From CALLPQ01 sp964421675 (lineage in GTDB: Bacteria > Pseudomonadota > Alphaproteobacteria > Caulobacterales > Parvularculaceae), in assembly GCA_964421675.1 (NCBI GenBank), contig CAYQXV010000061.1:1-11110 (forward strand): a stretch of 11,110 nucleotides of DNA. Direction: 5' to 3'. Below are positions 1-6,105 of the stretch, one piece after another. How positions within the stretch are numbered: the stretch's first letter is position 1; each line of letters opens with the position of its first letter. Under the pieces are notes generated by a model. That model was given only the letters and a program-made list of their open reading frames with translations, ran no database searches and was not told the origin of the DNA. Position numbers and translations under genes: made by a program.

Positions 1-788
1 GCACTGCGATGATAATTATAATTTTTACACAGACTATCAAGTTTTCCCTCATGGTCGTGCGCAATTTCCATGATGATGAGGGCCGGGTGCAGGTTTGGCG
101 GGGCATCTGCAAAAAACTTTGCGAGCACTCTATGTTCCGCGCCTTCAATATCAATTTTTAACGCATCGATGCGCGTCCATGCAGCGTTCTTTATCAATTG
201 ATAGAGCGGGCGCACCTGAATGACTTGTGAGCCTTCTTTTGAAATTTGACTTTCCCCAAGATTGCTCATGTTTAGGCTAAGGGCGCTTGTGCCTTCATGG
301 TCAGAGAGGCCAAATGGCAGAATAGAAATTGCGTGCTGGGCCTTTGAATTTTCGATATTGAACGCCAGCCGTTTTTGCATTTCTACGCCCGGCTCAATTG
401 CTAAAGCCGACAGAGTTTTGGCTGTCTTGAGCGCACAATGGTGGGCATATAAAGAAAAAAGGCCAACATTTGCCCCCGCATCAACAAAGCGGAAATGAGT
501 GCCTGTGTGATTTTCAATTGCGTCAGACAGTGTTTTACGCCCAAGCGGTTCCCATTGGCCGGGCGCAAAGAGCACGCGTTTTTCGCAAATATTGCCCACC
601 GGGTTTAGCCGCGCTTTTTGATCGTCAAAAATTGTAACATCTTGAGGGCCGCAATTTTTGCTGTTTGCAAGTTTCATCAATCCAGAGCGAAGGAAGCGGC
701 TCACCGGATCGCCGCCAAGGGCTGTTGAAAGTCTGCGCGCTGCGCGCAGTCGCCACCCGGGCGGATATGCACCAAATGGTTTGTTCAT
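1..788 (-). CDS. FkbM-family SAM-dependent methyltransferase, C-terminus cut off by the window edge
   Basis: This open frame reads leftward from an ATG at 786-788 and has no stop before the window edge, so about 262 N-terminal residues are visible. The FkbM signature is clear: a glycine-rich SAM-binding motif FVDAGANVGLFS near residue 102, an acidic ALAIEPG strand near 130, and LKIDIEGAEHRVL near 210 followed by IIMEIAHDHEG. FkbM enzymes are mostly O-methyltransferases acting on sugars or polyketides; the substrate here is unknown. The start codon overlaps the stop of the upstream glycosyltransferase gene as ATGA, which suggests translational coupling. This fits methylation of a glycan built by its neighbour, but that is inference. 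The first 60 or so residues are basic and arginine-rich before the conserved domain. Family assignment is secure; the role is not. Confidence 0.88.
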   Translation of the reverse strand, partial: MNKPFGAYPPGWRLRAARRLSTALGGDPVSRFLRSGLMKLANSKNCGPQDVTIFDDQKARLNPVGNICEKRVLFAPGQWEPLGRKTLSDAIENHTGTHFRFVDAGANVGLFSLYAHHCALKTAKTLSALAIEPGVEMQKRLAFNIENSKAQHAISILPFGLSDHEGTSALSLNMSNLGESQISKEGSQVIQVRPLYQLIKNAAWTRIDALKIDIEGAEHRVLAKFFADAPPNLHPALIIMEIAHDHEGKLDSLCKNYNYHRS

Positions 789-1531
789 CGCCAATGCTCG
801 GAAATCCAGGGCGTTGGCCGCACATGTTTATAATGTCGTTTATACCAGGGCGCTGGCCATATGCCGTCACGTGCCTCATCAGGGTCTGGATGACCGGTAA
901 AGGCAACAATGCGCGCATCGCTTGGTAATTGCGGTGTTGCAAACCAGTTGGCGGGAAAGCGCGGCAAGATTGAATGTTTAAAGCTCAAACACCACGCCTT
1001 AGGCCAAAAAATTTGCTCCTTCAGGGTGCGCGAAATATATTGCTGCTCAATGCGATGGTGCGAAAGAATGTCGCCGGGATCGCGGTCAAAATCATCAAAA
1101 ATATGGGTGTGTTTTCCGATTGGAATCCGAAACACTGAGGTGTTGCCAATGTCCGCGCCGGGCTGGGTCCAATTTTCAATCACGCAATATGAACCGGGTT
1201 CATAGGTAAAAAAATCATCAAGCGGTCCGGTAATCACCAAGTCTAAATCGAGCACTAGCATATCGCCTTGATGCAGGTCTGCGATTGGCGATTGCCACAA
1301 GGACAGCTTTCGCCATGGGGTAATGCTCACATGATCTGGCAAGTTGATGGCGGGTAATGGATAGGTTTCAATAGCATCGTCGAGACCGGCTGTGTCATCG
1401 GTAAAGCATAAAAACCGAAAGGGAACCGAGATATTGCGCGCAACGGACCGGTAAAGGCGGTTGGCAAAATCTGACCCATAGCGTGTGCCCCATTTCATGC
1501 AGGCGACTAAGACCGGTTGTTGCGTGCTCAT
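785..1531 (-). CDS. Small GT-A-fold-like glycosyltransferase with DxD motif
   Basis: The 248-residue product opens with a beta strand (VLVACMKWG), followed by FRFLCFTDD near residue 39 and LVLDLDLVITGPLD near 92-104. The Asp95-Leu-Asp97 triplet is placed like the metal- and nucleotide-sugar-binding DxD of GT-A glycosyltransferases such as the GT8 and GT32 types. A later FTGHPDPDEA segment near 211 and a tryptophan-rich end (PWISEHWR) resemble acceptor-side and C-terminal parts of such enzymes. There is no signal peptide or membrane helix, so it is probably cytosolic. The start is supported by AGAGGAG a few bases upstream of ATG (plus-strand 1537-1542 reads CTCCTC). It lies between two methyltransferase genes on the same strand and overlaps the downstream one by four bases. 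The sugar donor and acceptor cannot be told; GT family number is not certain. Confidence 0.75.
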   Translation of the reverse strand: MSTQQPVLVACMKWGTRYGSDFANRLYRSVARNISVPFRFLCFTDDTAGLDDAIETYPLPAINLPDHVSITPWRKLSLWQSPIADLHQGDMLVLDLDLVITGPLDDFFTYEPGSYCVIENWTQPGADIGNTSVFRIPIGKHTHIFDDFDRDPGDILSHHRIEQQYISRTLKEQIFWPKAWCLSFKHSILPRFPANWFATPQLPSDARIVAFTGHPDPDEARDGIWPAPWYKRHYKHVRPTPWISEHWR

Positions 1532-1592
1532 GACCGCTCCTCTTTATAGAGAGTAAAGGTGAGGGTGCCGTTGGTGGATTTCGAAAAGTGAT

Positions 1593-2465
1593 TTAGCGTT
1601 TCCATGCCACCACCAACCATCCAGGAACGGGAATTCCTTCTTCAGTGCGCACCGTGATTGCATCAAAATTGTCTATTCTGGTAAACCCATATTTACCGAG
1701 AAGTTCGGTCAGATAAGCCTTGCTGTGGGCAAAACGATGACCGCGCGTTACCAGCCAATCTTTGTTTTCAAAGGCTGGCTCACTGAGGGTTTCACTCGAT
1801 ATGGCAATCCCGCCCGCGGGGGCCAGATTATTCGCGATCCCTTCAAACAAGGGTTCTAAATCGCCAATATACGGGAGAACATCCGTTGCAACGATTAAAT
1901 CGAAACACGGGAAATCTTTTCCATTCTGCGTTTCGGCCTTAGCACCATTTTCACTGCCCGTGCCATTACGCGCTTTCGTCCACTCTTCCAGAAAATGAAC
2001 CGCTTCATTCACATATAATCGGTCATAGACTGCGCGTTCATCAGCCAGATCAATCATGTTTTCGGAAATATCAACGCCGATGATTGAGTCATACCATGGC
2101 CCGAGCGTCATGCCGGAAAGGCCGGTGCCGCATCCAAGATCGAGCATCAGCCCGCCAGCGGGCGGGGCAGCCTGAAACAGATTGGCAAGTTGCATGGGAA
2201 CCGCATAGCCAAGATGGCCCGTCAATATATCGTCAAACTGATCGGCATGCTGATCGAAGAGGGTTTCAACATAGGCATCGGGCGCTTTTTGCGGGATTTG
2301 TCCTCGCCCCATTGCGGCCAACCGCACGCTCGCCCCTCCATGGTCTGCTGGGTCGAGGCGTAGACAATCTTGATATCCTTGCGCAGCTTTATCAATCTCG
2401 CCAGCCTTCTCATGGGCCAGCGCTTTGGTGTAAGCCTTATCAAGGTCGTCAACTCGGTCTGACAT
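1593..2465 (-). CDS. TPR-containing class I SAM-dependent methyltransferase (COG4976-like)
   Basis: With the ATG at 2463-2465 the product has 290 residues. Residues about 6-40 form a tetratricopeptide-like helical pair (AYTKALAHEKAGEIDKAAQGY, then LRLDP). A linker with DAYVETLFDQHADQFDD near 63-79 precedes a Rossmann methyltransferase domain: motif I LDLGCGTGLSG at about 108-118, acidic strand IIGVDIS near 128-134 and motif FDLIVATDVLPYI near 188-200. The TPR-methyltransferase arrangement is common in alphaproteobacteria and the substrate is generally unknown. A hydrophilic Asn/Gly/Lys/Glu-rich stretch at about 163-187 interrupts the domain and looks like a surface loop. A TTG seven codons upstream (2486) could start in frame, but the ATG follows GGA at usable spacing and is preferred. 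It is the first gene of the leftward cluster and is divergent from the PLP-enzyme gene. Confidence 0.85.
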   Translation of the reverse strand: MSDRVDDLDKAYTKALAHEKAGEIDKAAQGYQDCLRLDPADHGGASVRLAAMGRGQIPQKAPDAYVETLFDQHADQFDDILTGHLGYAVPMQLANLFQAAPPAGGLMLDLGCGTGLSGMTLGPWYDSIIGVDISENMIDLADERAVYDRLYVNEAVHFLEEWTKARNGTGSENGAKAETQNGKDFPCFDLIVATDVLPYIGDLEPLFEGIANNLAPAGGIAISSETLSEPAFENKDWLVTRGHRFAHSKAYLTELLGKYGFTRIDNFDAITVRTEEGIPVPGWLVVAWKR

Positions 2466-2585
2466 TATGCAGTCCATTCGGTGCAATTGAGCCGCGGTAA
2501 ATGTGAACTCTTTCTCGCCTTTGGGCTATACAGGGTTTGTCCGGTTGACGAAAGCCGCGCAAGCGGCCAGCAAGGAAAATGCGCC
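2466..2585. promoter_or_regulatory. Divergent intergenic region with a GNRA-loop hairpin before the PLP-enzyme gene
   Basis: This 120-bp stretch must hold the start signals for both the leftward modification cluster and the rightward PLP-enzyme gene. On the plus strand GCCGCGCAAGCGGC (2554-2567) forms a perfect 5-bp stem with a GCAA tetraloop just before the AAGGAAAA ribosome-binding region. A TTGACG at 2545-2550 could be a -35 element, but I see no convincing -10 at the right distance, and the hairpin would sit in the spacer. No specific operator is identified. Confidence 0.4.
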
Positions 2586-3728
2586 ATGACTGAAAAAACA
2601 TCGCCCTTACATCCGCAAACGCGCGCCGTTCGTAGCCATCTGGGTAAAGGCGAGCAATCCGGTGATGTGGTGCAAGCGGTGCATATGGCGACCACGTTTC
2701 GTCATGGTCCCGCTTATGAGCCGCTGTCCGATTATCAATATGCGCGCGACCATAGTCCGAATGTGGATGCCTTGGAGCGCGCATTGGTCGAGCTGGAGCA
2801 GGGGGCCTATTGTGTTGCCTTTGGGTCCGGGGTGGCGGCGGGCGCAGCGCTCGCACAGGTCTTACCGGTTGGCGCGCACATTCTCTTTCACAATGATACC
2901 TATCTCGACTTTAAAGGGCAGGCGGGTGAGCTTTATGAGCGATGGCAGATCAAGGCGAGCTATTGCGATCTGCGTGATTTACACCATGTCGAAGACAAGC
3001 TTGCGCAGGGCGTTGATCTTGTCTGGTTTGAAACACCGTCAAACCCGTGCCTTGATATTTTGGATATAGAGGCGATTTCTGGCATGGCCCACAAGCACGA
3101 TGCGCGGGTTCTGGTGGATAGCACCTTTGCGAGCCCTGCCTTGCAAAACCCGCTCACGCTTGGCGCAGACTATGTATTGCAATCAACCACCAAGTCGATT
3201 GGCGGCCATTCCGATGTTATGGGCGGGGCGATTATTGGCCGCCATGGGGAGGATGAACAGCCCTTGCGGCGGTTGCGCAAATTGACCGGCGCGGTTATGG
3301 CCCCGTTTTCAGCATGGCTCGCAACCCGCGGGCTACAAACCTTGCATTGTCGCCAACGCCAACAATCGCGCTCAGCCATGACAATCGCGACATTTTTGCA
3401 AGACCATGAGCGCGTTGAGCGGGTTCACTATCCCGGACTTGTCGACGCGAAGGGCCATGAGATTGCCAGCCGCCAAATGCATGCATTCGGTTCCATAGTG
3501 TCGTTTGAGGTCGCGGGCGGGGCGCAGGAGGCCATCAAGGTGGCCTCCCGCGTTCAACTGTTTACCACCGCAACAAGCGTGGGCGGGGTTGAAAGTTTGC
3601 TGGAACACCGCCCGTCAGTGGAGGGCGCGATGACGCAAACGCCCGCCGGGTTGTTGCGCGCATCAATCGGCCTTGAGGACCCAGACGATCTGATTTCCGA
3701 TTTGCGGCGCGCCCTTAGCAAAAATTGA
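2586..3728 (+). CDS. Cystathionine gamma-synthase family PLP-dependent enzyme
   Basis: The 380-residue protein has the usual length and landmarks of the Cys/Met-metabolism PLP fold-type I family. YAR at residues 52-54 matches the phosphate-contacting Tyr/Arg of the neighbouring subunit. FGSGVAAG near 79-86 holds the PLP phosphate loop, ETPSNP is at 149-154, and Asp178 in VDSTFASP would bind the PLP ring nitrogen. Lys203 in STTKSIGGHSD is the Schiff-base lysine. Near the end SVGGVESLLEHRP and LLRASIGLED carry the substrate-carboxylate residues. Members catalyse gamma- or beta-replacement or elimination on homoserine esters, cystathionine or cysteine in the cytosol; which one this is cannot be decided. 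The loop usually reading D-x-Y-G-G-T is NDTYLDFKG here, keeping the stacking tyrosine but not the glycines. ATG at 2586 follows AAGGAAAA; in-frame codons farther upstream give non-family sequence. MarC follows after 58 bp. Confidence 0.9.
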   Translation: MTEKTSPLHPQTRAVRSHLGKGEQSGDVVQAVHMATTFRHGPAYEPLSDYQYARDHSPNVDALERALVELEQGAYCVAFGSGVAAGAALAQVLPVGAHILFHNDTYLDFKGQAGELYERWQIKASYCDLRDLHHVEDKLAQGVDLVWFETPSNPCLDILDIEAISGMAHKHDARVLVDSTFASPALQNPLTLGADYVLQSTTKSIGGHSDVMGGAIIGRHGEDEQPLRRLRKLTGAVMAPFSAWLATRGLQTLHCRQRQQSRSAMTIATFLQDHERVERVHYPGLVDAKGHEIASRQMHAFGSIVSFEVAGGAQEAIKVASRVQLFTTATSVGGVESLLEHRPSVEGAMTQTPAGLLRASIGLEDPDDLISDLRRALSKN

Positions 3729-3786
3729 GAATGTTCGCGTTGCGAGGTGCTTGCCAAGGCCGCGTCACTGGCGTAGGGCAGGCATT

Positions 3787-4437
3787 ATGAACACTGAAAT
3801 GATATCTCTTTTTACAGCAACCTTTGTAACATTCTTTGTGCTGATTGATGCGGTCGGGGTCGCCCCGGTGTTTGCCACATTGACGGCGCGCGGAACGCCT
3901 GCCTATCGCTCGCGCATGGCCGTAAGGTCGGTGTTGGTGGCGGCGATCATAATTTTCGCATTTGCGTTTGGCGGGGCTTGGCTGCTCGACGCCATGCATA
4001 TATCGATTGATGCATTCCGGGCAGCGGGCGGCATTCTCCTGTTTTTGATTGCCCTTGATATGGTTTTTGAAAAACGCACCGAGCGACGCGAAAACCGTGC
4101 AGAAGATTTTATGGAAAAGGATGAAACCCCGGAAGATCCGGACGATGTTTCTGTCTTTCCCATTGGCATACCGATGATTGCAGGACCGGGAACAATTGCG
4201 ACCGCAATGTTTTTCATGTCCGATGCAGCAAATTGGGCGCAGCGAGCGGTTGTCCTGTCGGCGTTGGCGGCAAACCTGCTTTTATGTTTGGTGGTTTTTC
4301 TCGCCGCCGGGCCCATCGTTCGGGCGATGGGCGAGAGTGTGGCCGGCGCGCTGACCCGTATTCTCGGTGTGATCCTCGCCGCGCTTTCGGTTCAATTGTT
4401 AATTGATGGCATTAAAGGCGCGTTTGGCCTCGGTTAA
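3787..4437 (+). CDS. MarC-family integral membrane protein
   Basis: The 216-residue product is mostly hydrophobic, with about six membrane segments: near residues 4-28, 44-66, 73-92, 128-148, 158-183 and 190-212. A charged cytosolic-type loop, RTERRENRAEDFMEKDETPEDPDD, lies between the third and fourth. The motif FPIGIPMIAGPGTIATA in the fourth segment and the early FFVLIDAVGVAPVFATLT are typical of MarC/YchE-type proteins, whose function is still poorly defined; the old link with multiple antibiotic resistance is not well supported. The ATG at 3787 is preferred over an in-frame TTG at 3751 because AGGGCAGG precedes it and the protein then begins close to its first membrane helix. It probably shares a transcript with the PLP-enzyme gene and ends just before a strong terminator. 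Confidence 0.92.
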   Translation: MNTEMISLFTATFVTFFVLIDAVGVAPVFATLTARGTPAYRSRMAVRSVLVAAIIIFAFAFGGAWLLDAMHISIDAFRAAGGILLFLIALDMVFEKRTERRENRAEDFMEKDETPEDPDDVSVFPIGIPMIAGPGTIATAMFFMSDAANWAQRAVVLSALAANLLLCLVVFLAAGPIVRAMGESVAGALTRILGVILAALSVQLLIDGIKGAFGLG

Positions 4438-4463
4438 CGCTCGAATGCCCGTTTAAAGGATGC

Positions 4464-4504
4464 AAAAAAAGCCGCGTAGTCGATGGATTACGCGGCCTCT
4501 TTTA
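4464..4504. terminator. Bidirectional rho-independent terminator between convergent genes
   Basis: An 8-bp perfect stem GCCGCGTA (4471-4478) and TACGCGGC (4489-4496) encloses a 10-nt loop. Seven A residues precede it (4464-4470) and a T-rich run CTCTTTTATTT follows. It can therefore stop rightward transcription from the marC side and leftward transcription from the lipoprotein gene. Confidence 0.9.
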
Positions 4505-4528
4505 TTTGGTGATATCGCGATAAGGGCT

Positions 4529-5179
4529 TTAGCCCATTGTTTCGATAAATGAATCCGCTTCTTCGATTGCGCTATTCATTTCCGCAATCAGGTCATTCAC
4601 GCGCTCTTCAATTTTAAGGCGCTCAGTATCGAGGGATGAAATCGCCCGCGCATTTAGATTATGTTTCAAAAACAAAACCTGATCTTCGTAAAGTTCCAGC
4701 ACTGGGGTCATGCGGTCTGCGGCTTTATTCATGGCGGTGAGCAATTTTGTATACTCATAGCGGGTGGCATCGAGCTGTTCTTGCGAACGACGACGCAGAT
4801 CCGCACTATCATATAGTTTCAGTTCCTGTTCCCACTCTTTGAACAATTTATCGCCAACGGTTTGGACATCATTTATGCGGCGATGAACATCGGCGGCCTG
4901 CTGTTTGGAGCGATCATAAGAGGCACTCAAACGGTCATATTTTTTTTCAAGCTCGCCGCCATCTACATCAACAAGAGAGCGAAACTCATCAAGCGCTGAG
5001 GTAAAGGTTTCCTGCGCCTCGGCTTGTTCGGAACGGGCATCCTTTACCCGGTTCACAAGAACGTCGCGCTTTTCGATCCCGAATTGTTCAAGCGCAGAGT
5101 AATACGCCGTGGAACAGCCGCTAAGCGGGACAGCAATAAGAGCCAGGCACAGGGCAAGTAAGCGAACAGGAGGCGTCAT
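4529..5179 (-). CDS. DUF2959-type predicted lipoprotein
   Basis: The 216-residue product starts with a short basic region and hydrophobic core ending in a lipobox, LSGC near residues 19-22, so it is predicted to be lipid-modified on that cysteine and anchored to a membrane facing the periplasm. The rest is highly charged and helical, with long heptad-like stretches (SEQAEAQETFTSALDEFRSL, ELEKKYDRLSASYDRSKQQ, TERLKIEERVNDLIAEM) that suggest extended coiled coil. This pattern and the opening STAYYSALEQFGIEKRDVLV match DUF2959 proteins, which have no established function. The start ATG at 5177-5179 lies 10 bases after an AAGGGA ribosome-binding site that can be hidden in a hairpin. It is convergent with marC and monocistronic as far as can be seen. 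Confidence 0.87.
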   Translation of the reverse strand: MTPPVRLLALCLALIAVPLSGCSTAYYSALEQFGIEKRDVLVNRVKDARSEQAEAQETFTSALDEFRSLVDVDGGELEKKYDRLSASYDRSKQQAADVHRRINDVQTVGDKLFKEWEQELKLYDSADLRRRSQEQLDATRYEYTKLLTAMNKAADRMTPVLELYEDQVLFLKHNLNARAISSLDTERLKIEERVNDLIAEMNSAIEEADSFIETMG

Positions 5180-5189
5180 GGTGAAAAGA

Positions 5190-5218
5190 TCCCTTGGAAT
5201 AAATTAGATTTTCAAGGG
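5190..5218 (-). promoter_or_regulatory. Possible hairpin covering the ribosome-binding site of the lipoprotein gene
   Basis: In the leftward transcript CCCTTG pairs with CAAGGG across a 16-nt A/T-rich loop (plus-strand arms 5191-5196 and 5213-5218). The second arm contains most of the AAGGGA that serves as Shine-Dalgarno sequence for the ATG at 5177-5179. A 6-bp stem with a 16-nt loop is only modestly stable, so any control effect is inference. Confidence 0.35.
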
Positions 5219-5302
5219 CCTTATAGACTGCGTTGCCTGGGGCCGGAAAGGGCAAAAACCCCGTTCCAGTGCAGATTGTTCGGGTGATCTGCGAGAAAGT
5301 CA

Positions 5303-5328
5303 CAAATGGGCCGCCTATTGGCCCGCTT
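5303..5328. repeat. Left copy of a 26-bp direct repeat bordering the gap
   Basis: These 26 bases are identical to 5429-5454 on the other side of the Ns. They contain one whole 12-bp unit (5308-5319) and most of a second, in the same phase as the array at 5434-5481. The pattern is what an assembler leaves when contigs end in the same sequence, or when a longer tandem array was not resolved. Confidence 0.9.
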
Positions 5329-5428
5329 NNNNNNNNNNNNNNNNNNNNNNNNNNNNNNNNNNNNNNNNNNNNNNNNNNNNNNNNNNNNNNNNNNNNNNNN
5401 NNNNNNNNNNNNNNNNNNNNNNNNNNNN
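5329..5428. other. Assembly gap of exactly 100 Ns
   Basis: One hundred consecutive N positions, the conventional filler for a scaffold join of unknown size. Because both edges carry the same 26 bases, the real distance could be zero (overlapping contigs) or any number of extra repeat units. Confidence 0.98.
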
Positions 5429-5433
5429 CAAAT

Positions 5434-5481
5434 GGGCCGCCTATTGGCCCGCTTATTCGCCCGCTTTTTGGCCCGCTTTTT
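5434..5481. repeat. 12-bp tandem repeat, four units, two bases behind the dksA stop
   Basis: On the dksA strand the units read AAAAAGCGGGCC (5470-5481), AAAAAGCGGGCG (5458-5469), AATAAGCGGGCC (5446-5457) and AATAGGCGGCCC (5434-5445). One and a half matching units recur left of the gap. The last unit holds GGGCC-N7-GGCCC, a small hairpin, but no U-tract follows, so it is not a standard terminator. In a frame shifted from dksA the array would read as Lys-Arg-Ala-Asn/Lys repeats; dksA itself stops before it. Confidence 0.85.
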
Positions 5482-5483
5482 GG

Positions 5484-5900
5484 TTAGTCGTCGCGGTGGA
5501 TTTTCTCGCTGCGCTCGTGGCGCTCTTGGGCTTCCAGGGACAGGGTGGCAATAGGGCGCGCTTCGAGACGTTGTAGGCTGATAGGCTCGCCAGTTTCTTC
5601 GCAATAGCCATATTCTTTCGATTCGATGCGGCGCAGGGCGGCATCAATTTTCGAAATCACTTTTCGCTGACGGTCACGGGTGCGCAGCTCTAAGGCCTTG
5701 TCCGTTTCACTCGATGCACGGTCAGCAATATCGGGCATCTGGTTATTTTCTTGGGCCAGCTGTTCCAGCGTACCGCGGCTTTCGCGCACGATCTCATCTT
5801 TCCATTGCTGAAGTTTGTTACGGAAATATTCCCGTTGACGGTCATTCATAAACGGTTCATCCGCGGTCGGACGATAATCTGATAAGTCAGTTGACGCCAT
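5484..5900 (-). CDS. dksA: RNA polymerase-binding transcription factor DksA, cysteine-poor type
   Basis: The 138-residue protein matches DksA along its length. It has the coiled-coil arms, the tip motif D57-IA-D60-R-A62 (the DxxDxA motif that acts in the RNA polymerase secondary channel) followed by LELRTRDRQRKVI, and the C-terminal globular region YGYCEETGEPISLQRLEARP. Of the four zinc-finger cysteines of E. coli DksA only the first, Cys100, remains; the others are Thr103, Ser121 and Ala124. Related alphaproteobacterial DksA proteins share this zinc-poor form. DksA works with ppGpp to tune rRNA, amino-acid and stress promoters. The ATG at 5898-5900 is chosen because GGAG lies six bases before it; an ATG four codons upstream (5912) overlaps that GGAG. 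The gene lies downstream of fliX on the same strand, separated by 204 bp. Confidence 0.94.
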   Translation of the reverse strand: MASTDLSDYRPTADEPFMNDRQREYFRNKLQQWKDEIVRESRGTLEQLAQENNQMPDIADRASSETDKALELRTRDRQRKVISKIDAALRRIESKEYGYCEETGEPISLQRLEARPIATLSLEAQERHERSEKIHRDD

Positions 5901-6089
5901 GAGAAACTCCATTTTTTTAGAATCTGCGTTTGGCTTTGATTTTTACCGGGTCGATATCAAGGTTCTAAATTCGCCTTTACCAATTGCAGAACTTATACTT
6001 TTACTTTTCGCTCATCTGTTTGGATCATCTGTCGTGCCAGATAGCCGAATCTCGCGGCGATTTCAAATCAACGAGCACTGTATAGTCGG

Positions 6090-6105
6090 AAAAAAGCACC
6101 GTGCT
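6090..6105 (-). terminator. Short hairpin plus U-tract at the fliX stop codon
   Basis: In the leftward transcript AGCACGGTGCT is followed by TTTTTT (A run at plus-strand 6090-6095), beginning right at the fliX stop codon. The stem is only 4-5 bp with a tiny loop, so it would be a weak or partial terminator between fliX and dksA. A second GTGCTC lies just downstream (plus-strand GAGCAC, 6073-6078) and could compete for the same arm. Confidence 0.4.

Larger units (their letters stand above)
5180..5483. other. Intergenic region between the lipoprotein gene and dksA, interrupted by a scaffold gap
   Basis: About 304 bases here carry no believable gene. The left part (5180-5300) is the leader of the leftward lipoprotein gene. 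The middle is a 100-N gap, and both gap edges carry the same repeat sequence. The right part is a 12-bp tandem array directly behind the dksA stop codon. Frames that cross the Ns are artefacts. The true length of the region is unknown. Confidence 0.85.

Noticed and set aside
625..1205. Open frames of about 80-105 codons on both strands over the glycosyltransferase/FkbM junction.
   Set aside because: They are out-of-frame shadows of two genes with clear family motifs, and their sequences look like random GC-rich translation.
2481..2585. Upstream in-frame extension of the PLP enzyme by 35 residues.
   Set aside because: The added residues do not resemble the family N-terminus, and a good ribosome-binding site precedes the internal ATG at 2586.
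2466..2585. SAM-II-type riboswitch before the PLP enzyme.
   Set aside because: I could not find the conserved pseudoknot elements by eye; only a simple hairpin is visible.
3787..4437. Reading the MarC protein as a multidrug-resistance transporter.
   Set aside because: The family name is historical, and no sequence feature here shows drug transport.
5221..5604. Open frames running through the 100-N gap, including one rich in KRAN repeats.
   Set aside because: They stay open only because Ns contain no stop codons, and they overlap dksA out of frame. Not reported as genes.
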